From Anolis sagrei (lineage: Eukaryota > Chordata > Lepidosauria > Squamata > Anolidae), in the NCBI RefSeq assembly GCF_037176765.1, contig NC_090022.1:87431891-87495890 (forward strand): a DNA stretch of 64,000 nucleotides. Reading direction: 5' to 3'. Made by a program: the position numbers and the translations under genes. The notes under the pieces are model-generated. The model made no database searches. It was not told the origin of the DNA and worked only from the letters and a program-made list of their open reading frames with translations. Position 1 is the first letter of the stretch, and each line of letters starts with the position of its first letter. Of the stretch, positions 11,797-23,900 are shown piece after piece.

Positions 11797-12808
11797 TGTA
11801 TACTCAAGTATAAGCCAACCCAATTATAAGCCAAGGCACCTAATTTTACCACAAAAACTGGGAAAACTTGACTCGAGTATAAGAGGGTGAAAAATGCAGC
11901 AGCTACTGGTAAATTTCAAAAATAAAAATTGTTGTTCATTCGTTCAGTCGTCTCCGACTCTTCGTGACCTCACAGACCAGCCCATGCCAGAGCTCCCTGT
12001 CGGCCGTCACCACCCTCAGCTCCTTCAAGGTCAGTCCAGTCACTTCAAGGATGCCATCCATCCATCTTGCCCTTGGTCAGCCCCTCTTCCTTTTACCTTC
12101 CACTTTCCCCAGCATAATTGTCTTCTCTAGGCTTTGCTGTCTCCTCATGATGTGGCCAAAGTACTTCAACTTTGTCTCTAGCATCCTTCCCTCCAATGAG
12201 CAGCCGGGCTTTATTTCCTGGAGGATGGACTGGTTGGATCTTCTCGCAGTCCAAGGCACTCTCAGAACTTTCCTCCAGCACCACAGTTCAGAAGAATCTA
12301 TCTTCCTTCGCTCAGCCTTCCCTAAGGTCCAGCTCTCACATCTGTAGGTGACTACGGGGAATACCATGGCCTTGATTATGCGGATCTTTGTTGACAGTGT
12401 GATGTCTCTACTCTTTACTATTTTATCAAGATTGGACATTGCTCTCCTCCCAAGAAGTAAGCGTCTTCCGATTTCCTGGCCACAGTCTGCATCTGCAGTA
12501 ATCTTTGCACCTAGAAATACAAAGTCTGTCACGGCCTCCACATTTTCTCCCTCTATTAAATATAGATACCAATAAAATTACATTAATTGAGGCATGAGTA
12601 GGCTAAATTGTTTTTGAATATTTCATATTTTGAATATTAAAACTGTAATTTAAGATAAGACTGTCAAAAATTTGATTACCTATATACTCGATTATAAGCT
12701 GACCCTAATATAAGCCAACCAGGACCCTCACTCAAGTATAAGCCATGGGGGGCTTTTTCAGCCCTAAAAAAGGGCCAAAAACTCAGGTTATTCTCAAGTA
12801 TATATGGT
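11797..12808. mobile_element. Inverted-repeat element split by a BovB insertion
   Basis: The left part (11797-11928) has ACTCAAGTATAAGCCAACCC and ACTCGAGTATAAG; the right part (12558-12808) has ATACTCGATTATAAGCTGAC and ends TTCTCAAGTATATATGGTAT. The two ends are inverted. The BovB LINE lies between them. Confidence 0.6.
11929..12557 (-). mobile_element. BovB (RTE) LINE fragment, 3' part
   Basis: The minus strand encodes VEAVTDFVFLGAKITADADC, RRLLLGRRAMSNLDKIVKSR, CESWTLGKAERRKID, LWCWRKVLRVPWTARRSNQS and KYFGHIMRRQQSLEKT, the diagnostic C-terminal RT region of BovB. The open frame covers 12541-12077. 5' truncated. BovB in high copy is a squamate hallmark. Confidence 0.9.
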
Positions 12809-12949
12809 ATAGAACTATAAAAATGTTTGATACCTAAGGTTAAATATCACTCTATTACATCTGAAATAGGTTTATATCCATTAAAACTTACGTTAAAATT
12901 CTGCCACATTTTTGTGTCCCCACCCCCCTCCTTTTTAGACTGGAAGGAG

Positions 12950-13015
12950 GCATGTTTACCGTGACAATCCTTACTGGGGCTGGCATGTTTACTGTGACAA
13001 TCCTTACTGGGGCTG
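12950..13015. repeat. 33-bp tandem duplication
   Basis: Two 33-bp units starting GCATGTTTACCGTGACAATC, differing at one base (ACC/ACT). Recent local duplication. Confidence 0.85.
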
Positions 13016-13889
13016 ATGACAACAGCGGTTCAACAGCTAGAGATAAACTTGCCCTCCCTGTGGGAAACCCTAAGTCATGGTTGTCACAAACTGGAAAATG
13101 TTAAAGAAACAGTAGCATCTAAAAGATAGGATTCTATTTAGGGGTTTCCTATCTTTCAGTGAGATCTACATGCAAGACAGAGACAATGTGCTGATGCAAC
13201 TTGGTGCCACTTTTCATGCTGCACTCCCAAGTGAGGTGCACTGAAATATTTGTAGAAGCCATAGGCACAATATTTGCAATTAATATCACAGATTTTCATC
13301 ACGCCAAACAAATGCAGTATATATCTAACACATATGTTTCTAAATAAAGATTCTTTATACATAATCTCATTTGAATGTAAGAGGGATTCATTTTCTCATC
13401 TCTATGAAGTTCAGCTTTGTAAAAGCTTAAGTGGTTACAACAAAATCACAAAGCCTCAAAGGACTCAGCAGTGGGTTTCACTTCACCTGTTCACCGGTAT
13501 ACATGCCAGTTACTTTCCAACAGCTGCATATGTTACTATATAACTATATTAAGTTCATTAGGGCAGTCTTCCTGCCTACTTCATCAGTGACATGCTGCCA
13601 TTTTAATTTATCCTGGTTTCAGTTTCGTTCCATCTGTGAGAGGAAGAAAGGAAAGTGTATAGAGGCCAAAACAACCTGGTCATCTCCTTCAGATACAAAC
13701 TGAAAACTGGACATGCACAGGTATTTTTTAATCAGCAGCCTTGTTCTTCTTCAAACAGATATGCAGTACAGCCCAAATGCAGGAAGAAGTCCTTATGATA
13801 GGGAATTAACATTTGGAAACAAAACAGTGTCCCCCTATCTCTTTCGATGTGCTTGCAAAACAGATGAAATATGAAAATTAGACTTCAAA
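13016..13889. other. Stretch downstream of the putative CNOT6 3' end
   Basis: No repeat or gene recognised. It could belong to a longer 3'UTR. Confidence 0.35.
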
Positions 13890-16155
13890 GAGATTTGAAA
13901 CAGATATTGAATTTATTGGTCAGCTATGAGTAGGAAAATACATTGGTAAAGAAAAAAAAGACAACCCTGTATATAAATATAATACTAGCTAGTTAAAATT
14001 TGACCAAGAAGAAAGTTCCACTGAAGAGAACAGTAAAAGCCCTTGTTTACCATCAGACCATATTCAATTTCCCATTTATCATATTGAAGAGCTGCCTATA
14101 GACAAATGCAACATTCTTTGAGCTTAGTGCAGATGATGTGCTGGTTTTGTTTTGTTTTTGTTACACGTATGGTAAACAAGAGTTAGTCCAGTGCATTACA
14201 CGTTATACAGAAGTACTGTGAATAGAGACTAGGTAATCTAAATTTTAGACACTACTTAAACATACCAAGATACCTACATTTTAAAAAAGCTTACACAACC
14301 AAAAAGTATAGCAGGAGTTAACATATACTAAAATACTGTGTCAGGCTGGATGAGGGGAGAGGGGAAACAGACTCACTATATAAGCAGTAAATTTGACTTG
14401 CAAAATTTCCATGTGATTATCTTCTGTTGAAAATGGCTGTGCAATTATTTTGTCTTGTTTTATTTATTTCATTTATGAAATGAAAACTTTACATTTGCAT
14501 GTATTTCTATATTTCATTCACAGTAGAATTAGTAAGATTTTGTCATAGGTTTACATCCATGGGTTCAAGTCTGTATACTGAATTTATAGTTGAAATTTTG
14601 TTTTAAACTCACAAATAGAAAGGGACAAAATAATTACACACATTTCCTTGAGGTGTTTCTTTGTGATCTTAAAAATGCCAGTATCTCAAACATTTCATGA
14701 ATTATGAACCAGAAATATGCAGGCTGTAGTTACGATGTTTTTCAATATGTGATCATACCTAGATAGCTACCTAGTTTTGATTAAATTGGGAAACAGGGGA
14801 GAGGGAGCTTCATGCCCAGCAATGCTCTATGCTCTTTTTTAAATATATGTGATTACATTAATAAGAAACACTGAACATATAGTATGGCAACATCCAAAGC
14901 CACCTTAAGTAAATAAAGTGTTTAGGTTATTGTAAATGAGCATTTTGTGAAGACGGATAGTTTATTGCATTCATTTATGAAATATCTGAATTTAATGCAG
15001 GAAACTGTCTAAAAAAGTAGTACATTTCTGATATTGACTGCCAGACACATTTGGTGCAACTTATACCATTCTGCAAAGATGCACAATATTTCCTTAGAGT
15101 GAGCTTCAATTCACTGCTGTAGGATCTGACCGTTGGTCCATTGATGTAAAAGAGAATATATCAGCTATTTTGAGCTCTCTTCAAGAATTGCATTCTCCCA
15201 AATGGAAAAGTAACTTGAGCTGCCCACAGTTTGGAAACATGTCCAAAGCAACACAGAGTCCTTGAGCACATGAGCAGGCTTTTAACCTTTGAATGTGCTG
15301 CTATAAATTCATATAGATATAGATATACTTAAGATTGAAAAATAAAGGTGGAAACGCATGTGTGTAAAGCTTAAACCTTTAGAATATACCAAGTGCACTC
15401 AAGCTCCAGCTTAAAAAGAAAAAACAAATTAACTCCTTCTAAGAAATATAAAACAAATAAGTGCTTCCCTTCCATAAAGCTTTCTGGACATACTATTAAA
15501 TAATCCAGATAATCAGGAAACAAATAGGTTGCTGAAAATGACAAGCTAAATTGGCTTCATTGCCTCTGAAAATTGTCATGATGCACATTACCAACACATC
15601 GTTAAGGAAACATGAGTAAAACACCTTTTATTCACACTTTTACAAAATAACCCCCAAACCCAAAAAAACAAGAACAGAAAAAGCAACACTACTCATTGAA
15701 TCTACTACATCAATTATTACCAGCATTCCGATGTACTGATTATAAACTGGACATGTTTGGTTTTGGACAACTAAAAAAAATCAAGTTAATAGATAAACCA
15801 GGTCCTAGACAAGGATTCAAGATCTAGACTTTTCCTACTGAATTTTTAAAAAGCTCATTGCAGGTTTATTGTTCTCTTTAAAACAAAATGGTTAAGCACT
15901 TTTAAATGCTGATAGTTTTCCTTTTTATAAAATTTTAAGTCATTATTGTTAAGACCCATTTTATTTATTTCTTTAAAAAAATTCATCATCCTTCAGAATT
16001 TTTCAATTCAAGAGTGAGCTTTTGTTTCTCTGCCCGCAGGTGAAACAAAAACATTTTGACCAAGTTTCCTCTCAAAATATGAAAGATTTCTTTCTGAAAT
16101 TAAGGTTTCTAAGGATTTGATTGACTTTCCCTTTCAGGTTGTATCTTTTTTCTCA

Positions 16156-16198
16156 TACACACACACACACACAAGTGTGTGTGCGTGTGCGAGAGAGA
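16156..16198. repeat. CA/TG simple repeat with inverted halves
   Basis: An (AC)n run is followed immediately by (GT)n then GCGAGAGAG; the two halves can pair as a hairpin in the putative 3'UTR. Confidence 0.8.
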
Positions 16199-17464
16199 AA
16201 ATGACTTGGCTTTCAGACACCAAATGGCACTATAGGGGTACACTGCAACCTTCATTTCGTTGACACTTTATAGAACAGGACTTGGTCACTTTAACAATTG
16301 ATCTGAAGTGTTGTCTAAGGAACCTGTATTGAAAAATGCATCTCTAGTTACACTGCTTCATAAAACAGAAGAGGGTACACTTTATCTCCAGGGAATGATG
16401 ACTGAGGAATGACTGAGGAATATGTTTACACTGAAAAGGAATTCACATGATAATATTCAGTCGGTAATGGGGAAGGGAGAGGAGAGGAGGAGAAACAAAT
16501 ACACGCAGCATTGTGCAAGGACACTAAAAGAAGCAGTGCATGGGTGTCAGAAGCTTAGAACTGGTGTACCCACAATCTGAACATGTTCAAAAAGTGATAT
16601 TCAATGCTTCACAAAGGAAAAAAATAGATGCCACAGCTTATACAAAAGTATCTTCATAAAAGTTTCACAAAATGTTAACATTATTTTTAAAAAATTAAAA
16701 GAGGATGCACAGGTTCTCTCTGCATGCACAGGCAGTGCTAATTGAGAACAAAATGAAGCAGGCACAGTGGAGAGAGGAGATGGGCGGCTTCAGGCGGAAA
16801 CTAAAAGGTTGTACACTACACGTTCGGCAGAAGAATATTAGACTGAATTATCTCCATAGAAGCCTAAATCAGTCATTGCTTAGCTTATCCAGTCTGAAAA
16901 AAGTTCATGTTTCTGATTTAAGTAAGGAACAGAAAGAACAAAATGTGAGGATGTTAAACTAGCTTGAAAAAAATTTGCTATCTTTTGCAATGTTCTCAAT
17001 TTTAAAAAAAATGAAGTAGTACATAAGGGCAAAAACCCTAACAGTGCAAATCATTGGCAGAGAAAGCCTGGTGCAACTTCTTTTACAAGCTGGCCTTTAT
17101 AACACATGAAACAGATAAAAATTTAGCCTTAGTTTACAATACAATCATTTTCCAAATCTGATTTTTTTAAAGTACAAAATCTCATAAATCAGGTTTTCTG
17201 TTGTTCATATACAATCAATAAAGGCTAAATTCAAATTCTATATTTTACAAACAAACAAGTCTGAAAAAGAAGGGAGTGAAGTATGGAAGAATGGTCTTTT
17301 GATGTTTTACTACTGGCCTCAAAAAAGTAGTGCTACAGGTATCTGTGCAAAAGAGAATTTATTATAGAAATTCCCTATTTTCAAGGCATGAAATATTACA
17401 TTGGATAGAACAAACAGATTAATTGTAACAAATCCTAGAAAGGTGCAAATGCACCAATCCCTGT

Positions 17465-17472
<8 letters not shown>

Positions 17473-17508
<36 letters not shown>
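17473..17508. repeat. (AT)n microsatellite
   Basis: Uninterrupted AT dinucleotides, about 17-18 units, in the putative 3'UTR about 200 nt beyond the stop codon. Confidence 0.9.
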
Positions 17509-17512
<4 letters not shown>

Positions 17513-17690
17513 TGTTGGGCTCAGAATTGTGTGTCTGATAGCACCTGGCTTTTACTATTTCTTTATCAAATAATTAGATTTAAAATTAAGATCATTAAGA
17601 AAGATCCCTGTTGGCCATACCTCACTCCTTTATATTCAGATTTTACAATTTTACAAATCAAATTGAGGTTGCCCTCTAAAATGTACTTGA

Positions 17691-17903
17691 CTACCTCCTG
17701 CTAGGCAAATGGATTCCATTTACTGGGGGCAGGAAAGGCAGCACCAGCTCCAGTTGTGCAAAAAGTGAGAAGTGGTCAGAAGGTATGAGGGGGTGTGGAC
17801 AGCCACTTATATTGTTCTCTATTAGCCAATGATGATCCAAAGGTCCCAGGATGCCAATAATATTCAGTTGAGGTTTCGAGTAGAAGATGTAGTCAATAAT
17901 ACC
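17691..17903 (-). CDS. CNOT6: CNOT6 exon 12, C-terminal coding part with catalytic His
   Basis: 213 nt including TAG, acceptor TTCAG. It encodes GIIDYIFYSKPQLNIIGILG, then NNISGCPHPLIPSDHFSLFA with the catalytic His531, and ends NGIHLPSRR. It is too short and too broken by the intron boundary to appear as a long open frame, and was found by reading the minus strand upstream of the splice acceptor at 17904-17905. Confidence 0.93.
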   Translation of the reverse strand, partial: GIIDYIFYSKPQLNIIGILGPLDHHWLIENNISGCPHPLIPSDHFSLFAQLELVLPFLPPVNGIHLPSRR

Positions 17904-20900
17904 CTGAACAGTGAAGGAGAAGAGAGAAAGCTGTGCATTTACAAATGTAAGCTACTCCGGTGGAAGCAAGTCAATTCACACTGAGTATACATTAGTAGAA
18001 GCACCTTAGGAGTATTGGCAAATGTACACTGGCTACCCATGAGTTCATGGCCCTAATCTAAAGTGTCTCAAGAAGTGACCTAGGCCTGTCCTCATAGTTG
18101 TATATGGTCCAGCTGCAGGTTCTACCATGTTCTGAAGCCAAACTGGCTTCTTCCTGAACTGTTACTTTGGAGCTGCAGGGAACTCTTTCACACTATTTCC
18201 CTTTAGATAATCCCTTTTGATATTCAACATATATATAAAATGGACTTTTGCTTTAGCAGGAGTTCTTTCACAGTTACCAGCCTGCTGGTGATTTCACTGT
18301 GTGAGTCATTTTATTCCGTCTCGGTTTTAAAATTGTATTTTAAAAACAATAACCATCAATTGCTTTGACGTCACTGAGTATACGATAGCACAGAAGTTCT
18401 GAAATGAGCATTTATGTTAATCTTCCTAAGCTTCTCCACACATTATGACATATACATTCAAAATCCCTTTAATATCTAGAAGAGATAATACCATCCCTAA
18501 TATTTTCTGTATAGATACAATGCACCTCATATGTCACTAGATTTGAGAGAATACTCTTGCACCATTGCCCTTTTAAGTACAAGCTCAGGGTAGTGGTTTG
18601 TTTCTTACGAGAGCTTTTCTCTCTCCTTATAAACCTTTGGTACCTTGTCTAATCAAGTTCTACCAAAATCATTTTTATGGGTCTTTCCCCATCCTCACAC
18701 ATTATATGTCCGTAATTCTTCATTCCACTACTTTCCTAACAATTCACAAAGCTTCTGGGCAGACTGAAACATTGTGTAAATTAACCTTAAACCATTAATA
18801 GCCCAATATGATCTTAGTTCAATGGATAGACTCTCACCTTGAAATCAAATGTATAATTGGTATAAGGCATTAGGCCATTCTCATAGGCACTCTTCAGTTT
18901 GAAACCATGAGTAATCCTTCCATTGGTAGTTCCATTTTTCCCATTACAACTAAAGTTAGTAAGACTTTCATTATATCTCAGTTCCTTAAAATCTTTATGG
19001 TTTGTTTCCACTCCACCAGTGCTCAAATATTCAACCACACCTATAGTGAAAAGAATAAAAAAAAACCCACAGTAAAGCAAGCTGACAGTTGGACTAGGAT
19101 TGCATCTATGTTGATAAGCTGAATAACCCAAAGATTGTATGGTCCTGATAATGTTTGTTTCATTTCTATTCCACCACATACATATCTATGTCAGGGCTTA
19201 TTTGTGACACGATGATGCAACCAACAGGAAGTTATTAAACTAGTTTGTGAACCCTGAGTCAAAAATAACAGCATTCATTATTCATTTGGTTACTAAAGGG
19301 TGTTAAAAACACTTCACATACTGAGTGAGGCATGAAATACCAATTATAAGGAAACAGTAAGAAGCAGAACCAAGGACTTTTTGGTTAGCAGCTTTTCCAC
19401 AAGGTTAGTAATTTTATTATTCCACCTGTCTAATATGGTTACAGATCCAAGATTTGTCATTACTTCTTGTATCCCAATTTTCTTATGTGTTGACTTCTAT
19501 CCATGTTGCTCTTCATGGATATCACAAAAAATACAATATGCATAATTTCAGCATACAAAAAAAATCCCACTAAGAACATAAACTTCATTATATGACCTTG
19601 CTTACCAGAATCTGGCAGAGAATTCAGATCTGCACATAGTACAAGTGGGATGGCTGCATGTTCTCCTGAAGTACCAGTCTTGAGAGCCCGAGAGGCTTTG
19701 TCAATTATGTTTTTCACCTCAGAAAGGAACATCATGGTTTGAACCAACTTCACATCTGAATACTCTGGGTCCCAGTGCATATGTGCATTGGCTACAAGGA
19801 TTAGCTGTTTGTCCATTGCAGGGTGTGACTTGACAGCTTAAATGGAAAACAGAAGAGACGGTAGATGTGAATCTTCACTTCAACAGAAAGGCTTTTAAAA
19901 GTATCTCAGAGTAATAATTCAAATAAATCAGCTGTAATTAACTTGAATTTCATATATCCAGGGGTTTTTAAAACTCGGGCAACCATTTTATGGTTTCAAA
20001 ATAAAAAGTGGCTCTATGCTCCCTCTGCTGGCTTTATGTTATTATGAACATAGTGACAAAGAGCTGTAGTAACTGACTGTAACTAAACTTAGTATCTTTA
20101 AAATTTGCATCCCTGCTTATCATTTTGTAGCAAATTCCACTTTTAATATACAGAGTTGAAATTTATATTTCAGTCCAGTCACTGCATTTCCAAAGAGAAC
20201 AACATTTTGCATTTTCAGTTTCATTTCAAGTTCTCAGAGTTCTTTGCACTGTGCATGTCAAAAGTAAGGCTTTCTCCCATGTATTAGGGAAGGGTTCCAA
20301 TGCAGGCAGGTAAAACATTTCTTGGAATCATGTGGCATGTAAGACAGGTAAGAATTTTAAACTCATGTCTTGTGTTCATTAGATTTCAATCTTTGTTCTG
20401 TGTATTTCAAGATATGTATTTTGTAGGCATACGTTTCAATATGTGTATTTTATATGTTTATGATGTATGGTAGCATATATACCATGACCAACTATAAAGA
20501 CTTGGGGAAGGGAGAATTCACCTGGGATTATGGGAGTTGTAATTCACCCACATCCAGAGAACAGCACTGCAAACCTCACCAACAATGGATCTGGATCAAA
20601 CTTGGAACACATACCCATCATCACCAACTTTAAATACTGGCTTGGTTTGGGGAAAATGACAGATTATGGTGGAAGTTGTAATTTACCTACATCTTTATGC
20701 ATTTTTAATTGGACCATTCATAACATTCAAAAACAAGAATGACTTTTTTTCTAAAAAAAATTTCTTACCAAATACCTAACTCGGGCATTACTGACCACCT
20801 AAGCTAGTAAGAATATAAAGATAATTTTAAAATAAAAAATGCACCTCACCGCAGAACACAGAAACCTTAAAAGCATGCCTGGTTAGCTACTAACCCTACA

Positions 20901-23900
20901 AATAAACTCATTACTTCACTTTTCTATAAGAAGTCCCTTTCACTCTTTTTGGGTGTCAAAAGATTAATGCACTACCATGAAATGGCAGGATAGTGCAGTT
21001 GAAAGCTGGAGTGATGATTACTTACATGATATTTCTATTAATTCCTTTCGTAGTTCTAATAGCACAGCAACACCAATATTATCTTTTGTCATCACTCGGT
21101 TCAGCATTGCTTCAGAACCTTCTGAGTTTGCCATAGCCAGTTGATTAAACTCAACAGTGTGCTTTTGAACCAAGCTGAACCTTAAAGCAATAAGAGTATC
21201 TAAGATCAGAACACATGACACTTCAAATGCAATTTACAAACTCTGAAAGCACAATATCTAGATAGCTGCATTTTAGAAATAAAAAGTAAGTAAATATAGT
21301 TTCACTGTGGGTATAATCAAATCATAACTTACCAAAATGTATACATAGCTACTACTTAGCCTGGACTTTTTACACACTTTGTATTAAAAAGACCTTAAGT
21401 CTAGTAGAGTCTGACTCTGAGGGGTGGTGCTCATCTCCATTTCTAAGCCAAAAGGCCAGCATTGTCTGTAGACACCTCCAAGATCATGTGGCCAGCATGA
21501 CTGCATGGAACACTGTTATCTTTCCTCTGTTTTTGAACTGCTAGGTTGGCAGAGGCTGGGACTAACAGTGGGGAGCTCACCTCACTCCCCAGATTTGAAC
21601 TGCCAACCTTTGAATGAGCAAGTTTAGCAGCTCAGCAGTTTAACTCACTGTGCCACCAGGGGTTCTTTGTATTAAAGTACTAGAAATGTTACCTAACTAA
21701 AAACGATGATAAATAGAAAGGAAAAAAAGAGAAAGAAAACAAAAAGGCAATTACATAAGGTTTAAATTATTATTAAAGGTGGGCCTGAGGTTCAGCACAG
21801 ATGATAAATCACCAGCAACTAGAAGATCTGTCAACCTAAGGTTGCAAGTTCTAAGCCCCGAGTCGGCATGAGCGGTCGACTGTCAGCCCTGCTCACTGTT
21901 TACCTAAGCAATTCGAAAATAGCTTTAGCTGTAATTAAAGAAATTAGGTGCTGCTAAAAGCGGGGGAGGTGTTTTAAGACGCCATAAAGAATGAAGATCA
22001 GAAAATGCTAGGTGACCAAAAAGGAAGGAGAAAGTCCTGGCGGCTCTTCGTCATAGAGAATGGAGCAACAGCACCCCTGTGGCTGGACTCACTTTCCTTG
22101 GCACCAAAACAAACAAACAAAAAACAGTTGGACACTGAGTCAACCTCTTTTTCTGTTCTGTCTGTGTACTGTCTATACAAAAGCGGCATTGAATGTTTGC
22201 CATGTATGTGTGCTGTGATTTGCCCTGACTCTCCTTCGGGGTGAGAAGGGTGGAATATAAATAAAGTGTTATTATTATTAAAGTGTTATTAAAGGTGATA
22301 TGTTGAAAATGTTTTCTGCTTTAATTTATAAATTCTTAGCAGAGAAATTTTGATCAGTGTAATAAAATTCTCACCATTTGGCAGATGAAAAAATACTCCA
22401 TTAATAATTGTCTGCACTTAATATTAATATGCACATTTTTTAGTCAGAGACTTTGTTCCAGGTGAGAAACACATTGAATCCTCACAATAAACAGTCTCAT
22501 ATTTTGTGGCTTAATACTAAATTCTCATAACATCAAAAGAAAGACTTGTCAGCATTTTTTAAAGAATGCATTGTATTTTAGTACCTTCAATGGGTTTGAA
22601 ACACCTTATTTCATTAGTGTTGCCTTCACAACACCAGATGGGGTGGGGCTGATATTAACTTGCTCAAGTCCTTAAAGTATAGTACAATCCACGGGACTAT
22701 TATCTGAGGTTTCATTTATCCAAATCTGCAAAGTAAGTCCCTTCTAGGCATTTTCTTGGTCTTCCAACATGACTCTATGGATTACTTGGTTCAGAAATCA
22801 TTCATTTCAATAGGATTCTCTATGAGCTGTGGTTTAGCATATCCACACAAAGTGTGGAAATATATTTCCTGTGCCAAAATGAGATTTAAACAGGGCTTCA
22901 GGACCTGTAACTTTAGTCTCTATACACCATAAACATCTCTATTGTGCCATGGTATATTTTGCCAATACAGCAATGAATTCTTGATAATAACAGCACTTAA
23001 TATTTCTTTAGCAATACATGTGTTAAAATGACTACACACGAATTACTTAGTTGTATTTCTACAACAAGCCTAAAAAATATAAATCAGTATTATTGCCCCA
23101 TATTACAGATGGGAGATTGAGGGCAAAATAATAATATTATTAGTATTATCTTGCTTTCACCTCCTATAAGAGATGCGATGGGCTTGTTGACAAGAGATAT
23201 TAGAACCATAACTTACTCTTTTTGTCTTAAGACTAAACCAATACAGATCCCACACTGAAGAATACTGATTTCATTACATTTTCAATATACATGCTATCCA
23301 AAGTAATCAGGATTCAAAACTCAAAATACCCACATATTTTCATTAATAACACTATTTACCATTTGACTCTATACCCAAAACACCAAACTATTATGAGAAT
23401 ATTCACAAAACACATCAGATTCTTCTGCTATTTCATCACTGTGCATTGTTACTTACGACATTGCCCACTGCCCAGTCTAAATAGCTAAAATATAACGTGA
23501 TCTCCAAATTTCTTAAATAATCATTTTATAACACTTGACAAGGGTATGGGAACACTTCCACATTTCTTGTGGATTAAAAAAAAAAAACCCCACAGCAACA
23601 ACCCTGAGGTTGCTATGCAACTTAGTTCACTGTAGCAAGAGAACAAAATACAAATAACCGCTTACTTTTCTGTCTTGAAAAATATTGCACAACCATCAAC
23701 ATGCTTCCTTTCTTGTTCAGACATTGTCCTAGCTCTAGATTTGGGACTAAAGAATCCATTGTACCCACGTTCTTTCAATTCTGCTAGGAAAAAACTGTAG
23801 TACTGCTCAGTCTCAACCTCCTGAGAAAGAAAGGAAGAAAGAAAGGATACAAAAAATCTAATTAAATCAAGGTGTTCCAAAGTAGTTTTGAAAGCAGATC

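Larger units (their letters stand above)
13890..17690 (-). other. CNOT6: Probable long 3'UTR of CNOT6
   Basis: About 3.8 kb downstream of the stop is AT-rich and holds no transposable element I can recognise, unlike sequence on either side. Several minus-strand AATAAA signals occur; the most distal good one is at 13917-13912, so an end near 13.89 kb is plausible. Simple repeats inside are a CA/TG run near 16157-16190 and an AT run at 17473-17508. Extent is inferred from repeat content only; proximal signals (for example near 15.63 and 15.97 kb) could give shorter forms. Confidence 0.5.
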
